Shown here piece after piece: positions 57,581-64,000 of a stretch of DNA of 64,000 nt. The translations under genes and the position numbers were made by a program. Location: NCBI RefSeq assembly GCF_012641275.1, contig NZ_JABAIA010000004.1, forward strand, positions 186,001-250,000, given 5' to 3'. The notes beneath the pieces are model-generated. The model searched no databases. It saw only the letters and a list, made by a program, of their open reading frames with translations, and was not told the origin of the DNA. Position 1 is the first letter of the stretch, and each line of letters starts with the position of its first letter. The stretch is from Chitinophaga varians. GTDB taxonomy: Bacteria; Bacteroidota; Bacteroidia; Chitinophagales; Chitinophagaceae.

Positions 57581-58162
57581 TCAGCAAAAAAAGGAGAAAT
57601 GGGCCATTTTATGACGGAGGGTGCGGATAGCATTGCTGATTTGTTTCTTGACCGTTTCCTGCGACAGTTGCAGCTGATGGGCTATTTCCCTATGGGTGAG
57701 CGCTGTTTTCCGGCTTAGCTCAAATACTTCCCGCATTTTAGCGGGCAGGGCGCGTATTTCCCGTTCCATGCGGGCTGTTATTTCTTTCTCTGTGATGTAT
57801 TGCAGGGAATTGTTATCGATATCGGAGAGGGATTGTTTCAGCGATGACAGGTGGTGCCGGTAGGTGCGTTTGGAGGCCAGCATATTCAGTACCCTGTTGC
57901 GCGTAGTTGCGTACAGGTAAGCGGCCAGTGAGCCGGAAAGGTTGATGTTGGCGGCTTTGGTCCATAAGGCGGTGAATACTTCCTGCACGATGTCCTGCGC
58001 ATCTTCTTCGTGTATTAGTATATGGTAGGCCTGGAGGTAAAGCACGCCCCAGAATCTTTTATACAGTTCTTCAAACGCAAGGGTATTGCCCTGCCGGAAT
58101 TGTTCCAACAGCGCTTCATCATTCAACTTATCGAGCGGGCTGGTATAAGTGGATTGCTGCAT
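57581..58162 (-). CDS. ECF-family RNA polymerase sigma factor
   Basis: A 193-aa sigma-70 of the extracytoplasmic function type. Region 2 contains LAFEELYKRFWGVLYLQAYHIL and DAQDIVQEVFTALWTK. Region 4 contains LPAKMREVFELSRKTALTHREIA and the helix-turn-helix LQLSQETVKKQISNAIRTL. It heads the reverse-strand sigma / FecR / SusC / SusD / GDPD series and probably drives it when ligand is sensed. Confidence 0.95.
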   Translation of the reverse strand: MQQSTYTSPLDKLNDEALLEQFRQGNTLAFEELYKRFWGVLYLQAYHILIHEEDAQDIVQEVFTALWTKAANINLSGSLAAYLYATTRNRVLNMLASKRTYRHHLSSLKQSLSDIDNNSLQYITEKEITARMEREIRALPAKMREVFELSRKTALTHREIAHQLQLSQETVKKQISNAIRTLRHKMAHFSFFC

Positions 58163-58326
58163 ACAGGCCTTTTAAGGCAGACAGGTGTCTGATATATCGC
58201 TCAAAAGTAAGACGACCGGGAGATATTGTATATTAAATAATTGTAAGCACCCGCACTATGACAGAAAGCAGACAGGTTATCTGTCGTGTTTATTTCGGCA
58301 TTAAATAAAATAATATAGCCATTGAG

Positions 58327-58358
58327 GTTGTTTTATTAAAAAAATAGTTTTATCTTGG
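58327..58358 (+). promoter_or_regulatory. Candidate Bacteroidota-type promoter
   Basis: GTTG at 58,327-58,330 is followed after 20 nt by TATCTTGG at 58,351-58,358. These resemble the -33 TTTG and -7 TAnnTTTG boxes of Bacteroidota with one mismatch each. If real, transcription starts near 58,365 and leaves a leader of about 440 nt. Confidence 0.35.
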
Positions 58359-58495
58359 ATAACAAGGTTATTGTGATTGTAGTTACCCACTAATACTAAG
58401 AATCGTAAGATAGCATCTAAGTTGACGTCACAGACGATAGGAAGATTCCAACTTGAAAACTCAATTAGCCATTTGTAACGTTGCTATTTCTCTGT

Positions 58496-58535
58496 CCTGC
58501 CAAAAAAAACAATCGAAGGAATGTATTCCGGCAGG
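58496..58535 (+). other. Nested hairpin in the leader RNA
   Basis: CCTGCC (58,496-58,501) is complementary to GGCAGG (58,530-58,535). Inside it GGAAT (58,518-58,522) pairs with ATTCC (58,525-58,529), which stacks directly on the outer stem. An unpaired A-rich arm lies on the 5' side. No T tract follows, so it is not a terminator. It may be a recruitment or pausing element for the adjacent NusG-like protein. Confidence 0.4.
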
Positions 58536-58803
58536 CTAAAAATCTCAAAACAAAATAGACCTATGTTTTGGTGGAGGGATTTTATCCGTTTTCGTTATAT
58601 AATATTACCTAAGTTGCTTTGGGCGCCTGACATGTAGCGCAAAGTAGCGATAGCTCTACCTTCAACTCTTTTAAAGCCCACATTTTACCGGCTGTTTTTG
58701 TACATGCATCTGCATTATATGCCAGGCTGTGGTTTATTACAGATGTGCTGTCAATTATTGTGGAAAACGGGGCGTTGTAACCCTTACGCTAACTTTATTA
58801 ATG

Positions 58804-59319
58804 ATGGTTAACTTTAGACCTGCCTGGTTCCTCATTTACACGAGGCCGCGCCAGGAACGGAAAGTATGCCTGTTGCTGTCCAGGATGAACATTCACTTTT
58901 ATCTCCCTCTGAATAAAGTCAGCAGGCAATGGAAAGACCGGAAAAAAACGATTAACGAGCCACTATTCCCTTCTTATGTGTTTGTCTATATCACAACAAT
59001 GCAGGAATACTATGATAGTCTTCACCTCGATGGCGTGTGCAACTATGTGAAATTTGGTAAAGACCTTGCGAAGGTAGAGCCTGAAGTCGTTGAAAATATA
59101 AGGCTTGTTGTGGCAATGGGGACAAATGTGGAAGTGTCCTATGCTTCTTTCAAACAAGAGGAAAAAATGACTATCCAAGATGGCCCTTTAAGTGGGCTTT
59201 CCTGCGAGATCATACGTGGCAGCGGTAAATACAGGATATTGGTCCGAGTGATGCTTTTAAAAAGAAATATTGTAGTAGACCTGCCTTCCAGCTATGTGAT
59301 AAGCAGCGTTCATCAATAA
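58804..59319 (+). CDS. Second UpxY-type NusG-like antiterminator
   Basis: A 171-aa paralogue of the protein encoded at 118: NFRPAWFLIYTRPRQERK at the start, NEPLFPSYVFVY in the NGN domain, and a KOW-like QEEKMTIQDGPLSGLSCEI. It is a specialised elongation factor that heads the RiPP locus just as the first copy heads the NRPS locus. I chose the ATG at 58,804 to match the first copy; 58,801 is an adjacent in-frame ATG and a GTG at 58,729 is less likely. It is 61 nt upstream of the glycosyltransferase. Confidence 0.87.
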   Translation: MVNFRPAWFLIYTRPRQERKVCLLLSRMNIHFYLPLNKVSRQWKDRKKTINEPLFPSYVFVYITTMQEYYDSLHLDGVCNYVKFGKDLAKVEPEVVENIRLVVAMGTNVEVSYASFKQEEKMTIQDGPLSGLSCEIIRGSGKYRILVRVMLLKRNIVVDLPSSYVISSVHQ

Positions 59320-59380
59320 CTGTCCGACGTTTACATGATTACTTACACATATTTCCACCTGAATAACAATTTCCCGGATA

Positions 59381-60076
59381 ATGATCATAAAGGCGTTCAT
59401 CATTGTTTATAATGAATCGGATATCATCCGGTTTACGATAAACCATTACCAGAAATTTTGCACAGAGGTCCATATCCTGGACAATTACTCAACAGACAAT
59501 ACGAGGGAAATTGCGCTCGGAATGGGGTGCCATGTGCAGCTGTTCGGGACGCCGGGCGTACTGGACGACCGGTGTTACCTGGACATCAAAAACAATATAT
59601 GGAAAGCCCACACAGACGCTGACTATGTCATTGTCTGCGATGCGGATGAAATACTCTATCATATAGAACGCACACCGCGGATGCCGGTATATAAAGCAGT
59701 TGGATATGATATGTTCTCCGAAGCGCTGCCTGCTCATTCATGGGATGAGATCAACAGGGGGTTCCGCTCACCCATGTACGATAAGATGATCATGTTTAGC
59801 CCCAGGCTGGTAAGGGAGATTAACTATTCATTTGGTTGCCATACAGCATTGCCTGTTTTATATAGACGAATGTCAGGGGTTGCCATCTCTCCCATGTTAA
59901 GGCATATGCGGTATATCGGAAAAGTAGAACGACTGATCGCGAGGTATCAGCGTTTTGCGGAAAGGTTATCAAAATATAACCGCGACCATGAACTGGGACA
60001 ACACTATCTGAGCGATAGTGAAAAGATAAGGATGAACTGGGCCTATGCAAGTAAATACGCCATCACAATCAAATAA
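59381..60076 (+). CDS. Family 2-like glycosyltransferase (Glyco_tranf_2_4 type)
   Basis: A 231-aa soluble GT-A enzyme: MIIKAFIIVYNESDIIRFTINHY, LDNYSTDNTREIA, and the metal-binding VCDADEILY near 90. This group is found in polysaccharide and secondary-metabolite loci. It lies between the NusG-like gene and the precursor peptide gene in the same direction, so it may glycosylate the modified peptide. It could also belong to a surface-glycan function unrelated to the peptide. Confidence 0.83.
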   Translation: MIIKAFIIVYNESDIIRFTINHYQKFCTEVHILDNYSTDNTREIALGMGCHVQLFGTPGVLDDRCYLDIKNNIWKAHTDADYVIVCDADEILYHIERTPRMPVYKAVGYDMFSEALPAHSWDEINRGFRSPMYDKMIMFSPRLVREINYSFGCHTALPVLYRRMSGVAISPMLRHMRYIGKVERLIARYQRFAERLSKYNRDHELGQHYLSDSEKIRMNWAYASKYAITIK

Positions 60077-60166
60077 GAAATTAGTAGAAGCTAGCGCTAT
60101 CTAATAGCCTAATCCTGTAAGGCTACTGGTACGGGAAATTTCAATCTTCACTTAAATCTTAACAAG

Positions 60167-60322
60167 ATGAAAAAAATCAAATTTGACGCCGATCAGGCAA
60201 AAAAAGTTCAGGAAGCATTGGAAAGCATCAAAAATGAAACCTTGAAAGCTATGGCAGCTGACATGATTCAGGGTGGTGTTAATGTTAATCCCTGGGCTAA
60301 ATCCACCTTCAGCAAGGACTAA
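60167..60322 (+). CDS. RiPP precursor peptide, 51 aa, W-A-K and F-S-K core
   Basis: A short gene encoding a Lys/Glu-rich amphipathic leader (residues 1-35), a Gly36-Gly37 junction and a 14-residue core, VNVNPWAKSTFSKD. The core has two motifs of the type aromatic-X-X: W43-A44-K45 and F48-S49-K50. Three-residue-cyclophane RiPPs of the Xye, Grr and Fxs groups use aromatic-X-X motifs where the ring is joined to the beta-carbon of the third residue. The start ATG follows a 90-nt spacer containing a small hairpin (TAGCCT 60,105-60,110 with AGGCTA 60,120-60,125). A terminator-like hairpin and two radical SAM genes follow. The short gene, the context and the GG junction make it a convincing precursor; the exact cleavage and crosslinks are inferred. 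Confidence 0.82.
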   Translation: MKKIKFDADQAKKVQEALESIKNETLKAMAADMIQGGVNVNPWAKSTFSKD

Positions 60323-60344
60323 CTGTGGCAGATCGTCATTGAAA

Positions 60345-60371
60345 AAAGAGCCAGGTAATTCCTGGCTCTTT
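60345..60371 (+). terminator. Attenuator between precursor and maturase genes
   Basis: AAAGAGCCAGG (60,345-60,355) pairs perfectly over 11 bp with CCTGGCTCTTT (60,361-60,371) around a 5-nt loop. The stem ends in TTT and is followed by A residues, so termination is probably partial. It lies 22 nt after the precursor stop codon and 12 nt before the radical SAM start. This would give more precursor than enzyme transcript, as is common in RiPP operons. Confidence 0.75.
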
Positions 60372-60383
60372 AAAAAAAATATC

Positions 60384-61610
60384 ATGAACGCAGCAAACCT
60401 TCAAATAAGCAGCGTAGCGGCAAAAATAGCCAGCCGGTGTAATATCAACTGCAGCTACTGCTATATATATAACAAGGGCGACGATTCATATAAGCACCAG
60501 CCCAAATTTATGAGCGAGGCAATTTATACTAGATTGTTTGAGCAAATACGCGGCTATTGCAATAAACATCGCCTGAAGAGCTTTACGATATATCTCTTTG
60601 GAGGGGAACCTCTATTGGCCGGAAAAGAGTATGTCAGGAAGTTCCTGGCAGCAGCGGAACAAATATTGATGCCGGACGTAGCTCCGGACTTTTTAATTCA
60701 GACAAACGGAATATTGTTTGACCAGGAGTGGATCGACCTGTTCAAAGAGTTTGGTGTCATATATGGATTCAGCCTCGATGGGAACAAGGAGATCAATGAC
60801 AGAAACAGGGTCGACTTTAAAGGCAACGGAACTTATGATCAGGTGGTAAAGGCAATTAAACTGCTGACAGAACAGGGGATCAGGCCGGGTATCAATTCAG
60901 TGATCGATGTGGACACTGATGCTCTGGCAGGATATCAGCACTTTAAAGACCTGGGCGTAGGTGACCTTGACTATTTGATTCCTGACGGTAATTTTTATCA
61001 GTTGCCGAAACATTTATCAAACAGAACTGACCATTTTAACTGGACAAACACACCTTATGCTGACTGGCTAATATCAATTTTTGATGTATGGTTTCACGAA
61101 CCGCTTCCGAAGCCGAACATCAGGTTGTTTAAAGTATTAATCAATCTGATTTTAGGACAGGATGTGGGCTATGATTATCTCGGCACCAGACGTACCGAGC
61201 TACTGATCATCGAGACGGATGGCGCCATTGAAGCCGCTGATGACTTTAAGATATGCGGTAACGGATTTACGAAAAATGAACTCAACATTCTGAAGGATGA
61301 CCTTGAAGCGGCTTTGAACGACCATCTCATTGCACTATATCACACCAGTAAAGAACAGCTGAGTAAACAATGTGAATCCTGCAGCGTAAAAAATATTTGT
61401 GGCGGCTGGTACGTCCCTTCCCGTTATGATAAAGACAACGGCTTTGATAATCCGACTGTTTATTGCCCTGATGTTTTAAAACTGATAACTCATGTCCAGA
61501 AATGTGTTATCGAAGAATTGAATAAGAACGGTGTAGAGACGGATGGGGTCGAAATACTCGACTACAATAGGGAAGCCGGGCTTCTGGAAAAATATTCATG
61601 CAACTTCTAG
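60384..61610 (+). CDS. Radical SAM/SPASM peptide maturase 1
   Basis: A 408-aa radical SAM enzyme. C19-x3-C23-x2-C26 (CNINCSYC) would bind the catalytic 4Fe-4S cluster, and LFGGEPLLAG gives the GGEP SAM site. The C-terminal auxiliary-cluster region has C330, C333 and C339 (CESCSVKNICGGW) and then GFDNPTVYCPDVLKLITHVQ. That final pattern resembles FxsB/XyeB/GrrM-type cyclophane-forming maturases as I remember them. I start at the ATG at 60,384, just after the attenuator; an upstream in-frame ATG at 60,273 lies inside the precursor gene and adds 37 unrelated residues. It probably installs one of the two crosslinks in the core. Confidence 0.9.
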   Translation: MNAANLQISSVAAKIASRCNINCSYCYIYNKGDDSYKHQPKFMSEAIYTRLFEQIRGYCNKHRLKSFTIYLFGGEPLLAGKEYVRKFLAAAEQILMPDVAPDFLIQTNGILFDQEWIDLFKEFGVIYGFSLDGNKEINDRNRVDFKGNGTYDQVVKAIKLLTEQGIRPGINSVIDVDTDALAGYQHFKDLGVGDLDYLIPDGNFYQLPKHLSNRTDHFNWTNTPYADWLISIFDVWFHEPLPKPNIRLFKVLINLILGQDVGYDYLGTRRTELLIIETDGAIEAADDFKICGNGFTKNELNILKDDLEAALNDHLIALYHTSKEQLSKQCESCSVKNICGGWYVPSRYDKDNGFDNPTVYCPDVLKLITHVQKCVIEELNKNGVETDGVEILDYNREAGLLEKYSCNF

Positions 61611-61632
61611 CGTTCATCTAACCTTCCTGTTT

Positions 61633-62910
61633 ATGAATACTGAAATTATATGTGATACACTGGTGGTGAAGATTGCCAGCAGATGTAACATCAATTGCAC
61701 GTATTGTTATATGTATAACCGGGGCGACGATACCTATATGCATCAGCCCAAAATAATGTCCAGGCAGACAATCGACCAATTGTTGGGACGTGTCAGGTTA
61801 TATGCGTTCCTGAATGCGCTGGATACCTTTTATTTTATATTTCATGGCGGAGAACCGCTCCTGGCCGGCCCGGACATCTTTGAATATTTTGTGCAGCGGG
61901 CCAATGTGTTGCTGGCTCCGGATATCCGGCCCTTTTTCAGGATGCAGACAAATGGTATCCTGATAGACGAGGAGTGGTGCAGGTTGTTTGACCGGCTAAA
62001 TATCCACGTAGGGATCAGTATCGATGGTACGCCTGAAGCGCATGACAAATACAGATTAGACCATAAGGGACGGGGTACGTACCAACAGGTGGTCCGTGGC
62101 CTGGGTGCCATTCAGCATTTCGATGCACAAAACAAAACGAAAATAGACAAAGGCGTACTTTCTGTTATAGACGTTACTACATCTCCGGCAGCAGTATGGG
62201 ACCATTTCAGCCGACTGAAAATGACACGGGTGAATTTGTTATTGCCCGATCATAATTATGATTTCCTGCCTCCGGGAAAAGAGCACCCGGACGGGATAAA
62301 CAATACGGTATATGCCGATTGGTTGATCGGAATATTTGACCTTTGGTTCGATGAGCCGGGAGAGAAACCCGCCATTTCCATGTTCAAAGACATTATGTAC
62401 CTCTTGCTCGGCGCTGAGGTACGACACGACTACTGGGGTACCGGCAGCCTCGGTATACTGATCATTGAAACAGACGGTGGCATCGAACCGGCCGATTCTC
62501 TCAAGATTTGCGGCAATGAATTTACCAAGCTGGGGATGAACATTTTTAAGGACAGTCTGGACGATGCCCTGAGCCAGGAGCTTCCCCAACTGTATAATCT
62601 CAGCAAACAAAAGGTATGCAGAAAGTGTAGTGCATGCCCGGTGCGGGAGATATGTGGCGGAGGCTTTTTTACCCATCGTTATTCAAGCCGGAATGGCTTT
62701 AATAATCCGTCTGTTTATTGTTCAGACCTGCTAAAACTGATCACTCATATACAAAACAGGATATTTGGCAACCTGCCTGCAACGTTGCTGGACCAGGCTA
62801 AGATTGTCCCGATCTCTTTTGAAGAAGCAAAAAGTGATATTGAGACTAACCTTTCCAATTATCCTGATCCGGTATATATAGAAGAACTGGAATCCTTCAA
62901 AAAAAGCTAA
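61633..62910 (+). CDS. Radical SAM/SPASM peptide maturase 2
   Basis: A 425-aa paralogue of the preceding enzyme, 22 nt downstream. It has C18-x3-C22-x2-C25 (CNINCTYC), FHGGEPLLAG, and the auxiliary-cluster region CRKCSACPVREICGGGFF followed by GFNNPSVYCSDLLKLITHIQ. It shares long stretches with copy 1 (KIASRCNINC, MHQPK against KHQPK), so the pair arose by duplication and diverged. The start is the ATG at 61,633; an in-frame ATG at 61,543 lies inside the upstream gene. Two maturases and two aromatic-X-Lys motifs suggest one crosslink each. Confidence 0.9.
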   Translation: MNTEIICDTLVVKIASRCNINCTYCYMYNRGDDTYMHQPKIMSRQTIDQLLGRVRLYAFLNALDTFYFIFHGGEPLLAGPDIFEYFVQRANVLLAPDIRPFFRMQTNGILIDEEWCRLFDRLNIHVGISIDGTPEAHDKYRLDHKGRGTYQQVVRGLGAIQHFDAQNKTKIDKGVLSVIDVTTSPAAVWDHFSRLKMTRVNLLLPDHNYDFLPPGKEHPDGINNTVYADWLIGIFDLWFDEPGEKPAISMFKDIMYLLLGAEVRHDYWGTGSLGILIIETDGGIEPADSLKICGNEFTKLGMNIFKDSLDDALSQELPQLYNLSKQKVCRKCSACPVREICGGGFFTHRYSSRNGFNNPSVYCSDLLKLITHIQNRIFGNLPATLLDQAKIVPISFEEAKSDIETNLSNYPDPVYIEELESFKKS

Positions 62911-62915
62911 AGACG

Positions 62916-63779
62916 ATGTTAACAGAGGATATTAAAATCTACTGTCCGGCCGGTCTGGAAACAGAAAACAGGATCTGGATCAGCAAAGGGCTGCAGAAGG
63001 CGCCTGCTACTGAAGATGGCTTTTCGTTTGAAAGCGACGCCTATCGGCCGGGACTTCCCTGGCGTGTTCCGGAAGCTGAAGAAACGGCTGTGTTATTCAC
63101 AACAGATGCTGAGAGAACTCCATCCCGCACAATCGGGTTAAGCAAACTGCCTGAAGATATTGCGGATATCTTCATTCGTATAGGGTTGCCCGGGATCACC
63201 TCGGACGATGAGCTGAAAATACTTCGGAAGCATCATGCGGCCGATTATATCGCCGCCATGGAGGGCATGTATGCGTATATGGGCTCGTTCCAGTGTGACA
63301 GCCCGGAAGCTTTTAGTAAAATTGGTGTTGTTATCAATGAGCCCGATAAAAGAAGTGTGACGATCAACCTGAAAAATGGCTGTCTGACCGGTCTGCATTT
63401 AGATTCGTGGGACAGGCTGGATATCGGTAAGCTGGACACGGCCACCAACAGGATATGTTTCAACCTGGGGGCACAGGACCGCTTCTTCCTGTTTACCAAC
63501 CTGTCGGTAAAGACACTCTGTGGTTGGGTGGAGCAGCAACTTTCTGTCAACCCTTATTTGATGAGCAAAAATGAGCTTTGCCAGTTGTTTTTTACCCACT
63601 GGCCTGAATACCCGGTGGTCAAGCTACGGGTGAAACCTTTTGAAGCGTATATCGCGCCTACGGAAAACCTGATTCATGATGGCTGTACGGAAGGCGGAAA
63701 ACAAAAAGACATCTGTTGTACAGCAAGGGGATATTTTAATGTGGCCGACAATATAAAAAAGCATGTTCATGGACATTAA
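62916..63779 (+). CDS. Probable Fe(II)/2-oxoglutarate dioxygenase
   Basis: A 287-aa protein with a pattern fitting the 2-oxoglutarate dioxygenase fold: H161-x-D163 (GLHLDSWD), distal H254 (ENLIHDGCTEG) and R271 (CTARGYF) as the likely 2-oxoglutarate carboxylate ligand. The first 150 residues are less typical. It starts 5 nt after maturase 2 and overlaps the next gene, so it is part of the operon. The likely role is hydroxylation of a core residue, before or after crosslinking; in related loci such enzymes hydroxylate the beta position. I did not match it to a named family. Confidence 0.72.
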   Translation: MLTEDIKIYCPAGLETENRIWISKGLQKAPATEDGFSFESDAYRPGLPWRVPEAEETAVLFTTDAERTPSRTIGLSKLPEDIADIFIRIGLPGITSDDELKILRKHHAADYIAAMEGMYAYMGSFQCDSPEAFSKIGVVINEPDKRSVTINLKNGCLTGLHLDSWDRLDIGKLDTATNRICFNLGAQDRFFLFTNLSVKTLCGWVEQQLSVNPYLMSKNELCQLFFTHWPEYPVVKLRVKPFEAYIAPTENLIHDGCTEGGKQKDICCTARGYFNVADNIKKHVHGH

Positions 63780-64000
63780 GCAGTTCGACAATCCAGTAGT
63801 TTTTTTTGATAATGCAATAGGGGACAGCTTTGTGGCATTGCCGGCTTTAAGGGCGCTGGCGCAGCTTGCAGAGGGACGGTTATCGCTGATTACCTGCGGT
63901 GGCAGATGCGGTAAAATCAATTTCACCATTTTTCGCGAGCTGGCAGTAAAACATATCTACGGTATAGATGTGGCGGAAACCGAGCGGGGAAAAGAAATTA
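63769..64000 (+). CDS. GT9/heptosyltransferase-like protein, cut by window end
   Basis: An open frame running off the right edge (77 codons seen). MDIKQFDNPVVFFDNAIGDSFVALPALRAL resembles the N-terminus of GT9 (ADP-heptose LPS heptosyltransferase-like) enzymes, where GDxxxxLPAL is typical. The start could be the ATG at 63,763 or at 63,769; both overlap the end of the dioxygenase gene, indicating coupling. It would be the second glycosyltransferase of the RiPP locus. Confidence 0.72.
   Translation, partial: MDIKQFDNPVVFFDNAIGDSFVALPALRALAQLAEGRLSLITCGGRCGKINFTIFRELAVKHIYGIDVAETERGKEI

Larger units (their letters stand above)
58163..58803. other. Long intergenic leader before the RiPP locus
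   Basis: This stretch of about 640 nt has no convincing gene. Its left part must hold the reverse-strand sigma-factor promoter; GACAG/CTGTC (58,271-58,285) is a small inverted repeat there. The right part probably holds a forward promoter near 58,327-58,358 and then more than 400 nt of untranslated leader before the NusG-like gene. A nested hairpin at 58,496-58,535 lies inside it. Such long leaders are where UpxY-type antiterminators are thought to engage RNA polymerase; that function is inferred. Confidence 0.55.

Noticed and set aside
58634..58659. Direct repeat GTAGCG (58,634-58,639 and 58,644-58,649) with a partial inverted CTAC
   Set aside because: Too short to distinguish from chance and not repeated at the first NusG-like gene within the 117 nt available.
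60273..60383. Upstream start for radical SAM maturase 1 giving a 445-aa protein
   Set aside because: It would begin inside the precursor gene and translate through the hairpin. The added 37 residues do not resemble the N-terminus of maturase 2.
61543..61632. Upstream start for radical SAM maturase 2
   Set aside because: It overlaps the end of maturase 1 by 68 nt and adds 30 residues without similarity to copy 1. The ATG at 61,633 aligns both enzymes at their cluster motifs.
1..64000. CRISPR arrays, tRNA or rRNA genes, transposases
   Set aside because: No regular repeat-spacer series, no rRNA-like sequence and no transposase-like protein was seen on reading. A dedicated tRNA scan was not possible, so a tRNA in a gap cannot be fully excluded.

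Overview
The window looks like chromosome of a Bacteroidota member of the Chitinophagaceae, most likely Chitinophaga or a close relative. The basis is an ECF sigma / FecR / SusC (with STN domain) / SusD locus, UpxY-type NusG paralogues, a GH18 lipoprotein, few strong Shine-Dalgarno sites and mid-range GC. The genus is inferred from gene content, not from a marker gene. I saw no tRNA, rRNA, CRISPR array or intact transposase.

Region 1 (about 1-45,690) is one co-directional biosynthetic locus. It opens with a specialised NusG-like antiterminator and an FtsX/MacB-type permease. A large starter NRPS follows (fatty-acyl-AMP ligase - carrier - C - A - T - C), then an asparagine-synthetase-like amidotransferase and an FMN-dependent MupA-type monooxygenase built on a broken adenylation domain. 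Next come six consecutive A-T-C NRPS proteins, a SyrD/PvdE-type exporter and a terminal A-T protein. Reading C and A domains in order predicts an N-acylated octapeptide. Every subunit that hands over a chain, and the monooxygenase too, ends in a short acidic tail finishing in Phe, a probable docking peptide. The A pockets of residues 2-8 are almost identical, so a repetitive peptide is likely. There is no thioesterase. Downstream are a secreted esterase-like hydrolase, a secreted DUF1028/TPR protein, five glycosyltransferases and a free-standing condensation domain, closed by a strong terminator at 45,668. This fits an exported, probably glycosylated, lipopeptide.

Region 2 (about 45.9-58.2 kb) is mostly ordinary: a MaoC-like hydratase, a perfect long hairpin, an unrecognised 278-aa protein, an amidohydrolase with a Crp/Fnr regulator, a GH18 lipoprotein, and a reverse-strand ECF sigma / FecR / SusC / SusD / glycerophosphodiesterase uptake locus.

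Region 3 (about 58.3-64.0 kb, running off the window) looks like a RiPP locus. A long leader and a second UpxY-type NusG precede a glycosyltransferase, then a 51-codon precursor gene. The peptide has a Gly-Gly junction and a 14-residue core carrying W-A-K and F-S-K. A hairpin attenuator follows, then two radical SAM/SPASM maturases, a probable Fe(II)/2-oxoglutarate dioxygenase and the start of a GT9-like glycosyltransferase. The likely product is a three-residue-cyclophane peptide that may be hydroxylated and glycosylated. This and the split-module NRPS with a monooxygenase adaptor are the two most interesting systems here.
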